Part shown: in pieces, positions 1-12,261 of the stretch
Position numbering within the stretch: position 1 is the first letter of the stretch
Layout of the letters: each line of letters opens with the position of its first letter
Assembly (NCBI GenBank): GCA_951799405.1
Contig: OX637350.1
Span: 7,239,852 to 7,303,851 of the forward strand
Reading direction: 5' to 3'
DNA: 64,000 nucleotides
DNA from: Agapetus fuscipes
Taxonomy: Eukaryota; Arthropoda; Insecta; Trichoptera; Glossosomatidae
Notes under the pieces: generated by a model
What the model saw: the letters and a program-made list of their open reading frames with translations, nothing else
The model's database searches: none
What the model was told of the DNA's origin: nothing
Program-made: the position numbers and the translations under genes

Positions 1-192
1 TTGCTTTAAACCTGCTAATATTCTCAATATGTTAACTAGTAATTCAACAATAAATATTATCTAATGACAGGCTCGACTAGTTGAAAACCTTTTTACAATT
101 TCTAATTTAAAAATATTCAACATAAAAATTACATGTTTACAAAAACGCTTTAAGTAAAAGAAGTGCAACAACATTACCTATGAGTTTTACAA

Positions 193-3100
193 TCAATTTA
201 ATTTCAAGTATGCCTCATTAAACAAATCCAATTCATTGTTGAGATAGTTGGCTTTGTTTTTGAGTTTCTTAGCGGACGTAGCCGCCTTCTCCAACATTTG
301 TGAAGCTGCCTCACACTCGTGCAGCTGCAGGTCCATGTCAGTGCTGGACTCATCCACCAGATGGCACAGCTGAGCAAAAGTTGTAGACAATTCTCTGAAA
401 ATAACAATAATCATGTTTCAAATCAAAAAAATCTATTGACAAAATATATTTTTCAAGTTGTTGAATTCCTTACTGTTGCACTTGGTGGCTGCAATTGGCT
501 GATGTAAGATCTACAATCAACCTGAGCTTCCTGGTTGCGTGCTGGACATATTGCTTCTTGAATAATCGCTCCTTAGTTTTGTTAGTCCAAGTCAGACGTT
601 CGTAGGCATACAGTGCACCGTAAATAGCACCAGTGACAACTATCACACGCCATCCAACTGTCTTGAGCATCTAAAAATAATACACAACCTCATTAGATCA
701 TATTAACGAGCAGATGTTAGTTGCATTAAGTAGAAGTTAAATGTACTTACAAAGCCAGCTACCAGTAATCCTCCCATGGTGCCCTGCGAAGTGAAAGAGG
801 CCAGGGCTACTTTGGACACCAAGCCCCACTGCTCAGCGGAAAGAGGACCAATCTGAGTTGATGACGATGACTCTCCGTACGGAACCACACTCAAGTCTAA
901 GGACTCTGCAGGTGAATTCAGTGGTCTAGGAACCTATTAAAAATATTTTGAAAACCAATGAGCAATGCTTTTTAATATTTTCAGCTCAAGGATAATTAAT
1001 AAAAATAACATTGCTTACCATTTGATTTGGTGTGTAGTTCTTAATCGCCAGGCGATGGGCATTTTTTCCTTGGAATCTTTGTATCATTGCAGTCAGTCCC
1101 CAACTAAACCTGAACTGAAGGTCTTCCTGGAAATCTGCACACAAGTTCTCACAGTTGAGCCTGTATAGAACCTGGAATGGCTCACGTCGAGCACTCACAC
1201 AAGCTCCACTAGAAACGCGCCTCTCCTCTGGTAGAAGACTACACAGCCTATCTGTGAATTTAAAATATAAACAAGTTTATTTTTTCACATATGAACAGTA
1301 CAAAAATTACTTCAAAAATTGTTAGGTACCTGTCATTTCGTGCTGTGCAGATTCAATATTCAAAGCCAACGCTGTTGAAAGACGAGCCTTGAGATTAGAT
1401 CCCAAACCGTTCTCAACATGACAATGTAATTCTTTTTTATAGACATTGATGACCAACTGTTCTGAATGAAATGGTAGATTGAACTCATCTACTAAGTTTG
1501 AAAGTCTTCTTATTTCTTCGTTCAAAGCTTTTGACACCTAAAATAATGTTAAATTAATCATGTATATTATCCCACAAAATTCTCAATCACTAATACGTAT
1601 TAGTGAATTTTTCAGCTTACCCTTTGTTCTACGTCTTCAACCATGCGATGTATTTTGTCTTTCATCTCTCTTGTTATTTGCATCAGCTGTGTTTCCGTGT
1701 GGTTGATCATTTCATGCAGCTTTTTCTTTTGCTCGAGCTTCTCGTTACGCAGCGCTGTTGCACGATCATGCACACTCTCCAATACAGCGCGCACGTCTGT
1801 TGTGATGAGGCGGCCACGCTGCGAGTGCTGCTCAAATTTAGTCTTAACGGCAGACTGACTGATGCACTCCTCAAACTTGCGTTCAAAATCTTGGAACTCA
1901 AAGTAACGAGATTGAAAACCTTCCACCAACGCGCTTGCTGTAAAAATGAATAAGCTTTCAACACCTCTACATAATAGAACATACTTTTTTGCAATTCAAC
2001 TGTAACTTTATTTGTTTTTTATTGACTTTTGATTAGAATTAGCAAAGAAAAGATGAGATTCTTCATATACTTACGGTTGGTGAGTGACGGATCTTTCTCT
2101 TTTAAGCGAGTCAGGAGAGCTTCTTTGGCAGAAATAAAGAATATCCTCTCATCTGCTTCTTTAGGTGTGCAAACTTTTAGTTCTTTAACTAAGAAATCAG
2201 CGCAGCGCGTAGCATGTTGACTTCTCACCTAAAACAAACAAAAATATATTATTTAGTAATTAAAACTCTGTTGTATTTTCACTCTTTATTATTTTTTTAA
2301 TTTTTGGACACAAATGTTTTCGACTACACAGTAATCATCATCATTACTGTGTAGTCGAAAACGTTTAGTGTCCAAAAATTAATAAAGAGTAAAAATAAAA
2401 CAGAGTTTTAATAACAAAATAAAAGATTAATTTTCAGTGTTAATGCACCAACCATCCAAAAAATATATATATATTGATCATTGATAGCTACACAAAACCT
2501 TCATATTGAATTATTTTTTATGACTTTAACTTTTAAATAAGCCAGCATTCTAATTACAGGTGCATATATTTTTGACTTACTTCATCAAGATATTCGGGTT
2601 CTGATGCTGAAGCATCCCATCGGTTATTTAGAATGAATATATTCGGTTTTGAAAGCTTCGAGGACACTTTGTGGAAGAAGTTTTTTTCCTTGAAAAACAA
2701 ATATTATTATTAAAACAGCGTTATAAATAAAACATAGTTATCGTTACTGGGCCAATACGGTGTGAAGCTGACACAAAGAAGAAGATTAAAACATGAAAAA
2801 CCAGACACATGTTATGTAAAAAAATGAAGTTCTATGGCTAGGTTTCAATATTGAATAAAGTCATTAAAATTATGGTTTTCAAATGGCACTTACAGTGACC
2901 ATGAGAGTGGACTCAGCGTTGGCAACTAAAACAAAGACATCAGCATCCAGGCAATGGTTGTCGATCCACTCATCCAAGTTGGGAGTGACATCCACTCCAG
3001 GTGAATCCACAAACACAACATCATCCCTGAGCAGACCACACTTCTCCCGCGGCCAAAATATGTGCACCAGCTCACACTCCTGCAGCCTGGAGTCACATAG

Positions 3101-4126
3101 GGCATGAGCCAGCTGTCCAACAGACTGAAAATCAAAATAGTAACATCATTTTGAATTCAATACACAAAATAATTGTATTTGAATGACAGGAGATAAAAAA
3201 ATATCATTACTTGGACGTTGTGCTTGTCAACAGAATCTTTTGTCATAAGGTATGCTTCGTTATTGTCTGAACCTTCAACCTGTAGGAAGCAGTTGGTGGT
3301 ATGTCCGATACCGCTGGGCAAAATCTTTTCATGTAACATAGCATTGATCACAGTACTCTTTCCATTGCTCGTCCTAAAATATAACTACAATTATTACACA
3401 AATCAAATTGATTGATTACTTTAATAGAAGACATTATTGAAGATATACATACCTTCCGAAAAACGCCACTTTCATGTGATCCCTACACAGAACATCGCGG
3501 ATGGCTTTAACTTTAGCAACATAAGATTCCACTTGAACAACTTCTGCATCATCTATAATAGATCTGTCCTCAACATCTAAAAGTGAAAAAAATATGTCTA
3601 CATTTAAAATAACTGTAAGCTGTAACTCTGTTGCAGTGCAGAGCTACCTTCACTTCTTCCTATCCTTACATACCACTTTCAATTCATTCATAACAATCAC
3701 TTTTTCTATATACGTTCCCTTCTTTTACATTCACTATGTATATTCCATTCTATTACAATTCCATCTATCTGATCAAGGCACACTTTACTTGGTCTATTAT
3801 TTATCCTGATTCCTTTCTTTACACTGTATCAATCGCTCATCATCCATATTTTCCGCGTGTTTAAACCATCTCATTGCATTATTTATACTTGGTAACTTTT
3901 AAACATTTTTAATCAAACCTTGAAGAAAGTTGGTTGTGTCTTTGGCGTAGTCGTGGATCTCTACAAAGATATCATTGATTTTCTTCTTGGCCCGCACAAA
4001 GACCTGCAGGGGAGAGTCGGTGGTGGTGGTGATGGTGCGCGTTGCCCCATTGGAGAACATGCCGAGGCGGTTGTGTTGTCCGTCACCAACAATCATGGAC
4101 GTGGCGCGGTTCAAGTAGGCCGCCAT
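193..4126 (-). CDS. Marf: Mitofusin (Marf), outer-mitochondrial-membrane fusion GTPase
   Basis: Dynamin-family GTPase that tethers and fuses outer mitochondrial membranes. Twelve exons on the minus strand: 4126-3919, 3576-3453, 3373-3211, 3124-2894, 2688-2581, 2228-2075, 1937-1621, 1537-1330, 1251-1019, 933-751, 670-474, 394-193. The sum is 2328 nt, giving 775 aa, a normal mitofusin length. Visible motifs: P-loop GRTSNGKST split across exons 2 and 3, switch DSPGVD, and NRWD base-recognition motif in exon 5. A coiled-coil-like heptad segment is in exon 7, two small-residue hydrophobic segments in exons 10 and 11 are the paired membrane anchors, and a C-terminal heptad region lies in the last two exons. 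The ATG at 4126 is the first in frame after a probable 5'UTR intron. Exon 5 uses an AAG acceptor. The intron between exons 1 and 2 holds a LINE remnant, and the one at 2229-2580 holds a palindrome. The gene looks intact. Confidence 0.96.
2259..2413. repeat. Palindromic repeat with hammerhead-like core
   Basis: Arms of about 70 nt (AAAACTCTGTTGTATTTTCA and its near-complement) meet at CATCATCATT. The core has a GTAGTC-type stem followed by GAAAACGTTTAGTGTCC. Located in the Marf intron 2229-2580. Confidence 0.7.
3617..3898 (-). mobile_element. LINE family R remnant in Marf intron 1
   Basis: The minus strand reads, with several stops, [17 protein letters not shown] and later VVCKDRKK, aligning with the family-R C terminus at 29700-29950. 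It is older and more degraded than the other copies. Confidence 0.6.
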
Positions 4127-4470
4127 GCCAGCAGCCCGGAAACCAAATCAGACCTTTAGAAATAGTAAGCCAACTGTGAAATCACTTGTCACATACACAC
4201 CATGCAGAATGTAACTGAAACAAACAATGCAAATCATACTTACGGAGCAAAGAAAAAAATACAAATGGAGAGCTGTATCTCAGAAAATTGGTTAGGCGTT
4301 GTCCAATGTGAAATTTCCAGTTGGAATATACAAGGGTGACTGGATGAACATTCACAGCGCGACTTCAGAGGCGGTGCAGTGGTTGGCCGATGGAGCCAAA
4401 AATTTGAAACTTTGACTAAGTGATGCAGCCAATGGCGCATGAAAATAAATTGCCTGTCGCCGTACAAAAA
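4127..4470 (-). promoter_or_regulatory. Probable Marf 5'UTR exon and intron, upstream region
   Basis: On the minus strand a good donor (CC followed by GTAAGT) lies at 4244/4243 and an AAG acceptor at 4154/4153, just ahead of the Marf ATG. This suggests a non-coding first exon ending at 4244 and a short 5'UTR intron of about 90 nt. An open frame of about 75 codons overlaps this exon but is not in frame with the Marf start after splicing, so it is read as UTR. The transcription start is not visible. Confidence 0.4.
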
Positions 4471-5396
4471 GTAAAATAACGTAAGTAGGTTAGTTAATAT
4501 TTAAAAATAACAATAATCAATACAGAGAAACATCAAGTTAAATTCTGCGCACATCTTAAATATATTTAAATCAAAGTAAAAATGTGCTTTAAAAATCATA
4601 ACATGTGTCTCACACAAAAACAACAGAAAATAATATTGAGCCTATATTGCAACCTTTTCTAAGCATCAATTAACACTTAAAATCAATTAAACATTTCTTA
4701 TTCTGATTTACATGTTTATTTGATACTCGGGAAGGTTTGAAGGGGTGTACAAAAAATCAAGCAAATTAAAAACATGTAGAACTGTGTAAAATGAGCCAAG
4801 AATGGGATGTAACCTGTTCATTACTCAGCATTATAGGCTGAAACTTGTTCTGGTGAATCCAGGCAGCGTTACAAAATGTAAGAGGAAATATTAATACAAA
4901 GGTTTGCAAATGCAAAATATCCAGAGGGCATAAAAATCAATTTAAGCTAGACTCAAGCTGTTCCTTGTACGAGGATAAGGCTCCATCCTCTCTCCAAATG
5001 AGCCTGTCGTAACACTCGTAAAATACTCACCCAAGAGCATTAAAAACATACATCATCTACCTAATGATCAACATCAGAAAAAGTTGTAATTATTCCTTCT
5101 GTAGGCAGTTGTTGACAAAGGGATGAAATAACTGCGGTAACTTGACGGCTGTGGCTCGATTTATTTGTAAATCAGCACATGAGAGCATTGGATACTTACT
5201 CCAAGCTAAATTAAATTTACTTGCTGTAATATAAACAAGTGGAGCTCCACTAAAAAGGAAAAAGTGTTGCAGACTTTAAAAATATCTGTAAATGTTTTTG
5301 CTCGAACTTCGTTACGATGACCATCGTGGTATGTCACTTCACCCAAGGAGGAGACGGATGCCCTCTGTCAAATCTCCGATTCCCTTCGATTTGATG

Positions 5397-5452
<56 letters not shown>

Positions 5453-6462
5453 TGTATTTAAACAAGAATACAACAGCATTGAATATAATTTTGTATACAT
5501 ATATAAGATATTTTTTACAATTCATGTCGCCTATTACTGTATTCTACAAATTAATATTTTAAATTACAAATCATGCCAGGTAAATAAATAAAAAGTAAAG
5601 AAAAACAAAAAGAAGCAGCATCCAAAACCAAAAAAAAAAGAAATACACAAATCAAAACAGAATAAAAATAAAAATAAAAAATAAATCTCGTCCTCATGAT
5701 GGGATAAGGAAAGAAAGGTCAGGAGAAAGGAAAGGGAGTAGAAAAACAATGCGCACACCAAACACGTCAATGATGATTAATAAGCAATAAAAACAAAATA
5801 GGAATTGAGAATGATTAAAGAAATTAGAAATGAGATTCAAAAATGAAATTCAAATCCTGCTAGATTCAAAATCCTCTTTTTCAATGACTGTGCAGACAGA
5901 AAGAAAATGTCCAACTTAGGATCAGTCCTTTGGACACTATTTATTTACATTAGTACGATAACAAAACGATTGTTTATCATAGCATTCCCATAAGGTTAGC
6001 ATAAACGTCAATGCAAATTATATAATAAAGTTTAAACATACCAAAGGACTATCTGAACGATGCACTTAGCATGTATTGCGACACATAGCTAGGATAAATC
6101 ATAAGGTCTAGTTGCTTCGGAAAAACAGATAGAAGAAAGTCATAAAGAAAATCTTCGCATTTTGGATAGTGATTCAATGGTTCTGTACTGCGATTGTGGC
6201 GATTTAATATTTATAAACTACAATTTAAAATATTTTACAGTGCAGGCAAAAATATGACTTTTGACTTGTTTTTTTAAATAATTTAGTGTGGTTACACCTT
6301 ATATTTTGCAAACCAAGCACCATAGACTTCGAATATTATTCCTGCTAATATCTCAACGATACATCGGGTACATCCCTATTGGTAAAAATAAACGTCATTT
6401 TGACATTTACGATGCCGTAATAAGCTTTTGATTCTAAATTCATTAAAAATATTTATCTCAAA
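4471..6462. other. Intergenic region between divergent Marf and COA8
   Basis: AT-rich sequence between the divergent Marf and COA8 genes. No coding exon was recognised. It holds a 52-nt T run (5399-5450), A-rich stretches around 5580-5870, and presumably the COA8 promoter near its right end. No convincing TATA box or other promoter element was identified. Confidence 0.5.
5399..5450. repeat. Poly(T) tract, 52 nt
   Basis: An uninterrupted run of 52 T residues, read as poly(A) on the minus strand. It is probably the tail of a minus-strand retroposon whose body (right of 5450) was not identified, or an expanded homopolymer. The true length is uncertain because homopolymers are often misassembled. 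Confidence 0.8.
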
Positions 6463-7565
6463 ATGGCATTAGCTTTCAAAACTCGTACAATACAACCATG
6501 TTTACTGCACTCTACTTTTACAAATTATAAACTAATATGTCGTCAGAAAACCATCACACCGTCGAAACATAACCATGACTTGATCGGCCCACCTGATCCT
6601 GTGTCCAATCTAAGAACGTTGAAATTATTTGTTTCTCCTAATGAGACAAAGCTGCAAAAGCGATACCGAGAACTGCGATTGAGTGTTCAAGATTGGAACC
6701 AACAATTTTGGCAAGAACACAATATAAACTTTGGCAAGGTATGTGTGTCCTGTGAACAGGATATTATTTTCACACATCATTTTGCTCATAGCAGTTTTTT
6801 TTACACAAGATATTATTTATAAAACAACTTAATTTACACTTCTATAGCCTAATGGTTAATGCTTTGGACTTATCATTGGAAGGTAGCGGTTTTGATTTCC
6901 GGCAGAGCAACAAAAATACACAAACAGGACATATATATTTTAAATACCTGATGATGGTCCATATATAGACCGAAAGCGTTAGTAAATATATAAAAATAAA
7001 ATAAACGAGTGAAATAAAACAGAGCTTCAAAAAAATATTACTTTGTTTTTTGAAGTATTAAGTATTTAGAAAGAAAAAAAACATTTTATTATAAAATATT
7101 ATCTTTGCTGGATTGAAAATTTCGCCTGCCTTTACAAAAGATCACAGCAGCTGGGTCTTGCCTGCGAATTGGTACTTTCCATAGTAACGTCCAAGCTTGC
7201 GGAGGGCTCTTGAGGTGTGATAATTAACATAAACAACACTTACAAAGTGATTCATTCTAGTATTTATTATTTAATAAATAAAAAACTTTCATATTATATC
7301 CCACCATTTTTTATCACCATATTTATGTACCTATAAAGGATTTTTTGTGTTGTAGGAAAGAGAAGAGTTCATTGCAGCAAATGCACCGCCAGGAAAACAT
7401 ACTCTGAATGCTGATGAGATGAGTGTATTCTACAAAGCCTTCTTAGACAAGAACTGGAAGACACACACTAATTACAATATAGCATGGTATAAAAAGAACT
7501 TCCAAATATTTTACCTCTCTGTCCTAGTCAATCTTGAAAAATTACAAAACAAATTCAAATTCTGA
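6463..7565 (+). CDS. COA8: COA8 (APOPT1), mitochondrial cytochrome c oxidase assembly factor 8
   Basis: Two exons, 6463-6738 and 7356-7565, join in frame after a complete lysine codon to give 161 aa. The first about 35 residues are basic and hydroxylated with no acidic residue, a typical mitochondrial presequence. The family core follows: LIGPPDP, then a basic region ending QDWNQQFWQEHN, and in exon 2 LNADEMSVFYKAFLDKNW and a C-terminal WYKKNF segment, all hallmarks of COA8. The vertebrate protein works in the mitochondrial matrix and protects complex IV from oxidative damage. The single intron contains a degenerate SINE (6842-7262) with an inserted hammerhead-like repeat. The gene is divergent from Marf and ends about 310 bp from the convergent Ly6 gene. 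Confidence 0.93.
6842..7262 (+). repeat. Degenerate tRNA-headed copy of the 5S/tRNA SINE, interrupted
   Basis: Bases 6842-6925 match the tRNA-like unit of the 5S/tRNA SINE at 11741-11820 (A-box-like TAGCCTAATGG, B-box-like region, then GGCAGAGCAACAAAAATA). Bases 7106-7262 match the SINE body and its second tail type, including the segment GGGCTCTTGAGGTGTGATAA. The middle (about 6926-7095) is an inserted repeat carrying the CTGATGA...GAAA core described in the findings. The 5S head is missing here. Confidence 0.65.
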
Positions 7566-7877
7566 CATTTACTTTTTAAAACTTACTTCATCAAATATTT
7601 TCATTTCATGTCTTTTCTGGGACTACTTTTTGTTTGAATTAGCAACCTACTTGATGCACTCGGCACAAATTTCATAGACCATAAAATTGTGATTTCACAT
7701 GTCTGGATTGTAAAGGAAAAGGCTAACAAATATTTTATTTTGCAACCAATAACTAGCTAAGGAACCTAATCACATAGGTGTGTGACGCTTGCCGCCTGAG
7801 AAAAAAAACTGTTTTAAAAGTTATACCAAATGCATTACTTTTTTATTATCATCACGTAAACACTATTTTACAATAGC

Positions 7878-9409
7878 TTAATAAATACTGGTTGTTACCA
7901 CCCAAATCAGCGAAACAAATAAAAAGAATGCAAAATTGTGAGTAGACAGTTTTAAAGAACTGCTTCCATTACATCTATCTGAATCACATAATCTGCAAGA
8001 CTGTAATTTATTCCCCATGGATTCCACATGTTTCTTATATTCTCTACACACGTCACTCCTGGTTTCATTGTCTTTCACACCTACTGCCGTTCTTAGTGTG
8101 AAAAGATGTCCTTCATCGTCCTCTGTAAATAAATATTACCAAATTTAGTTATAATAATATAATCTATAATCTAAGTTGCAAGGATATATTCATTTAAAGC
8201 TCTCAGATGTAAGCCCACAAACCAACAAGTGTAGTTCGCGCTTACAAATGCTGAATGTGTACTTACAAATAAAATCCAAACCTCAAATGAACATAAGCCC
8301 CACAACTTTTGCCGACCTTCCCTGAAACAGGGGTAACATTGGCAAAGTGAACCATTTTTTACAGTATGGGTGGTCAGCCTCATACCAACCTATAAGTCAA
8401 GGAATATGAATAAAAAATTACATTTAAATATAGAAAAGAACAAAACCTTACAAAGAAATCTATACAAAAAAAGTCAGAAATTTCCTATGTTAATTAAAGA
8501 ATATAACACCCAAGTAAAGAATATAACACCCAAGTGTTTCAAACATAGCTTAGCAACTTTATACAAAATGAAAAGGACAAACTTATGAAAATCATTAGGT
8601 AGATTTTTATCAGTTTTAAGTCATGTGAGCCAATGTTGAAACAATGCACCCTAAGGCCTTGGTGTTTCAACTTATGTGGCTTTTAACAGAAAAAAATCTA
8701 CTGGCACTATTCTCACAACTTTGTCCTTTTCATTTAGAATGAAGTCCGTCAGCTACGTTTGTAACACTCTGATCTTTGTATTGTAAATAAGTTAGCGTAC
8801 CTATAACTCCTCTGAAGCAGTATAGTTTTAATTTAGTATTTGACACTTTAGCTAGAGGGTGCAGATTGGGAGCTGGAGGATCCAGTAAACCTATTGCTCG
8901 CTGAGTTAATTCAAACACTTGTAAATGATATTTGTTTGGTTGTGAACATTCTTTTGTATAATTACAAATAAGACATTCTAGTGAGCTTCTTGAACCTGAA
9001 AAATATTTCAATAAAAGTTTTTTTTTCAAACATTGAATGAATGTTTTGCTATTTGTCATCAAAATAAATTGTGAAATCAAGTTGTGTTTAACAATCATAT
9101 TTGTGATCTCCAGCAAATTGTTCAGTATAATGTAATATAATATAATGTAATCAGAGATTGAGTGTCCTCACAAAATTTATTTTTTTAGAGATATTGAAGT
9201 TTTCAGTAAATTTCAATTGTAATTTGTTGGATATCACAAATTTGATGATATATTAAAATAAAAAATTGTTACATCAATAACAGTCAGGTAAGTCTGAATT
9301 AATTGACTGACAAAAAAGTGTATATGGAAGGAAGAAATAAAAAAAGGTATGTACCTTGAACCATCACAACATGGAATATAAAAAGATATAAAAATGGATT
9401 AATTTCCAT
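7878..9409 (-). CDS. Ly6/uPAR (three-finger) GPI-anchored cell-surface protein
   Basis: Three exons, 9409-9355, 8995-8801 and 8122-7878, sum to 495 nt and give 164 aa. Exon 1 encodes a hydrophobic signal peptide (MEINPFLYLFIFHVVMVQG). The mature part opens with LECLICNYTKEC and closes with LQSCRLCDSDRCN, the cysteine spacing and terminal CN signature of the Ly6/uPAR fold. A serine-rich spacer and a hydrophobic C-terminal tail of about 20 residues follow, as expected for GPI anchoring. Insect members include quiver/sleepless, boudin and crooked, with roles in channel regulation, septate junctions and trafficking; which subfamily this one belongs to cannot be told by eye. It is convergent with COA8, with about 310 bp between stop codons. 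Its exon 2-3 intron contains a SINE-like repeat (8157-8404). Confidence 0.85.
8157..8404 (-). repeat. SINE-like family 1, copy a
   Basis: About 250-bp repeat, minus orientation. It has the conserved 5' head (reverse complement of GGGTGGTCAGCCTCATACC), the middle block around TTCCCTGAAACAGGGGTAAC, and the 3' end TAATCTAAG... that marks the (TTAGAT)n-type tail. It lies in the last intron of the Ly6 gene. Confidence 0.8.
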
Positions 9410-9958
9410 TTTAAATGAGTGGTCTCTCCTCTGCTGATTATTTGTATGTTCTGACTACCAATAATACATTTTCTATAAAACAATAAAATCACTTTAACCC
9501 TCACATGCCCATTTTTGTAAAAAACTTTAATGGACTCAAGTTTTATAATAGAAGATTAAAGTTCCCAGTGTTATATTTTGCTACTCCGATTATAACATTA
9601 TAAGGCAATCTTGAATTTAATTATATTCAGCCTTAATCCAGCAAATATGTCATCTCGTATTTGAGACAAACATAATATAGTGTATAGCCAATATGGTAAC
9701 TTATATAAACAGGCATTTTATTAATTTTATTAATATTCATAAGTATGTTGTTTTTTCTAAAAATAAAATAAATGGAGATACATAAACAAGGTTAAGTTTT
9801 TTTCAAATAGGTACATAAAATTTATTTTTTTGACACATTGAAATATGTATTGTAATAATTTTCAAGCTTATCAGGAACATTTGAAGTTTTGAAGTAAATG
9901 CTTATCCATTGCCTATTTGTATTGTTATGTAAATATTAGAATAGGTATTAGCTATAAC

Positions 9959-11008
9959 TAGGGACTGGAAAAAAGTGGTGTTATTTTTTGCGAAATTCGC
10001 GTTATTTTTTTGGGAAATTCGCGTTGTTTTTGATCAAAAACAGGGAAATTCGCGTTATTTTTTTATGATAAACGGGGAGATTCGATGTAATTTTTATGGT
10101 TGATTTGATCGAAATAAAGGTTTATGTAATTGCAAAACTCTAGATTTTACTAATATTTACAATTTATCATATAAACAACAATATGTACCTTCAAAAACAA
10201 TGAATAAACAACATCTGAATCAATACGAGTTACAACTTACAAAAAACCATTGATTGAAAAAAGTATTAATATTTGAATGACACTCCGAATACCCTGCAAT
10301 ACCCTTTTAAAATATTAAATTTAGTCTCTCTAGATGAGCGTTATCTAATTTTTTCGAGGGATGTTGGCTTTTATGAAAGCCTCAAGTTGTGCTCTTGGCT
10401 AATCCAGCAGCAGCTTCACTCCTTGATGTATTTCCTATTTCATTGATGTCACGATTCAAGTCTGTTTGGATGTCCAGGACAGTTCTGCTTATCATTTATT
10501 TTTTTAATAAATAGATTTGTGAATAGGAATGCAATTCATCAACCTACTCTGCCTGGCCAGAAACAGGTATTAATATCATTAATGAAAAATTCATTACGAG
10601 TATTGTTCATTGTAATTAATTATGCATTTATAATTACCCAATTACATTTGTTGAACCAGGATCAAATTTATGGTCAAATGAACCAGGCGGGGATCGAACC
10701 CCGCGTCTAGCGTTCTAGCGTGTTTCAACGTTGAAAGATCAGCCCACTTGGCCCCCTCGGCTATAACACCGACCATTTTTTCTGTGCTTTGCACCTTGCA
10801 AAGAGTTTTCACAGGAATCTTTTCTTTCCCACAAAATAGTTGCGTTGCAGAAGCGACACAAATAACAACTTTTTCGCTCAATTTCTACCAAAAGTACGAA
10901 ATTTCGCGATATTTGCATAAAACCTTAAATTTCGCGTTATTCGCGTAAAAACATCAAAATTCGCGAATAAATTCGTTTTATCGCGATCGCGAAATTTTCC
11001 AGTCCCTA
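9959..11008. mobile_element. Non-autonomous hAT-type transposon, 1050 bp, 8-bp TSD
   Basis: Terminal inverted repeats TAGGGACTGGAAAA / TTTTCCAGTCCCTA are flanked by a perfect 8-bp duplication GCTATAAC (9951-9958 and 11009-11016). Internally there are repeated TTCGCGTTATTTTT-like blocks at both ends. No transposase was seen. A tRNA-derived SINE (10498-10785) has inserted inside. Confidence 0.85.
10498..10785 (-). repeat. tRNA-derived SINE family 2, copy within hAT element
   Basis: Read on the minus strand, it starts with a tRNA-like unit (GTCGGTGTTATAGCC...; B-box-like GGGGTTCGATCCCCG). The family body follows, with CTGGCCAGGC, then the conserved ATTGCATTCC-type 3' end and an A/T-rich tail. 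It is nested inside the hAT element 9959-11008. Confidence 0.75.
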
Positions 11009-11029
11009 GCTATAACTATGCAATAAATT

Positions 11030-11460
11030 TTTTTAATTTTTTTTTTTTTTTTTATTGAAATAATATAACAAGTTACATTTCCCAGGAGTTACATAAACTC
11101 ATTTGGGACTTGGTACTTATACTCTTACACAATACTTAAAACTAGCCATACAATATAATTAAAAAAATATTAATAAAATAACAATTACTGAAGCAAACAA
11201 AGACAGAAGAGAATTAGCGTCTCATACCCAAAATAAAACAAAATCATCCCACTGGTACAGCATCATTGTAAAAGGACTCTAAGAAATAAGACTTTATTGC
11301 ATCATTTTGTTGTTTATTTTTCATATCCCTCTTTATTTTTATCGGAAGTCCATTGTATAGGGACTGTGCAACATTTGAAAAAGACCTCCTTCCAAACTTT
11401 GTCAAAATTGTCAAAATAAGAATCCTCATAAATATGTGTGGGTAGGAATCATTGAATAAA
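11030..11460 (-). mobile_element. 5'-truncated LINE, 3' end of ORF2 and poly(A)
   Basis: On the minus strand, codons around 11244-11429 read KFGRRSFSNVAQSLYNGLP, the typical C-terminal segment of a non-LTR retrotransposon ORF2. A 3'UTR and a poly(A) run (T run at about 11040-11055) follow. The copy is 5'-truncated and not functional. Confidence 0.7.
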
Positions 11461-11544
11461 ATACTTGAAGCATCTAGAAATAATGATTACTACGTACCTA
11501 CTTGAATCTGGAACTGTCTAGCGAATATAGTTCTAGATTGTACT

Positions 11545-11617
11545 GTTTTGAAGAGTATAAAAAGGGTGCAAGTTGCTTGCAGAGCCAGTATCCTACGAGC
11601 TTTACAACTACATTCGC
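11545..11617 (+). promoter_or_regulatory. TATA-type core promoter-like sequence
   Basis: TATAAAAAGG is followed about 25 nt later by an initiator-like GCCAGTATCC and a 5'UTR-like stretch, directly abutting the 5S-derived SINE. It looks like an insect Pol II core promoter, but no reading frame continues into a recognisable gene. It may be a relic of a gene or element interrupted by the SINE. Confidence 0.3.
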
Positions 11618-12058
11618 GTCAACGACGTTAGCCATGTTGAAAGCACCGGTTCCCATAGATCACCGAAGTTAAGCAACATTGGGCGTGGTCAGTGCTTGGA
11701 TGGGTAACCGCTCAGGTACTCCGCGTGTCGTTGGCATCTTGGACCGGTCCGTAGTGGCAACACTTCGGACTCGTAAATCAAAGGTTGTGGATTCGGATCC
11801 CGGCGGAGCACAAAAATATACCATTTATATTTCGAATGTGCTCTTCGCTGGGTTGAAAAATTCATAAACCTTTACCAATGACCGGTCACCAAAGGTCCAT
11901 CCAGCCTTACAGCAACTGGGTCTTGCTTGAGTATTGGCGCTTTGTAGCGACGACCAAGCTCGTACACCTCTGCGGCACTACAACAAGTGTCATAGACCCC
12001 TAGAGTCTTTAGAATCTAGGGAGTCTCCCGCACAGGATTTTCTTAAAAAAAAAAAAAA
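11618..12058 (+). repeat. 5S rRNA/tRNA-headed SINE, copy A (tail type 1)
   Basis: Bases 11618-11736 are a 5S rRNA copy: they carry the 5S internal control region, with A-box GAAGTTAAGCAAC and C-box TGGATGGGTAACCG, and end CGCGTGTCGTTGGC. Bases 11741-11810 form a tRNA-like unit (A-box-like GTAGTGGCAACAC, B-box-like GGATTCGGATCCC). The body (11811-11955) is shared with the other copies. The last about 100 bp (ACACCTCTGCGGCA ... CGCACAGGATTTTCTT, then A15) match the 3' end of the LINE at 14643-15156. Two internal Pol III promoters are therefore present in series. Confidence 0.85.
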
Positions 12059-12261
12059 ACATTGAACCAACTTAACCAGTGAACAGAAACCAAGTGTAAT
12101 GGAATAGTCGAGACTATCTTTGTGAAAATAAATTATTAAAAGTCTAAAATAAACAACTGTATAAGACCAGTTTTTTAATTGAAAGACTTTTGAACCCTAA
12201 AATCGTAACAGTATGATTATTATTAAATTATTACAGGTAGCATTGAATGAAATCTTTTTTT

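Noticed and set aside
1603..1953. 116-codon open frame on the plus strand
   Set aside because: It is antisense to Marf exon 7, whose frame, splice sites and protein match are clear.
4240..4467. 75-codon frame upstream of Marf
   Set aside because: It is out of frame with the Marf start after the inferred 5'UTR splice and has no family match.
5292..5591. Open frames through the T/A run
   Set aside because: They are poly-Phe or poly-Lys created by the homopolymer.
11618..11736. Possible functional 5S rRNA gene
   Set aside because: It diverges from 5S rRNA at structured positions, lacks a T-run terminator and continues into a SINE body; a second copy has the same continuation.
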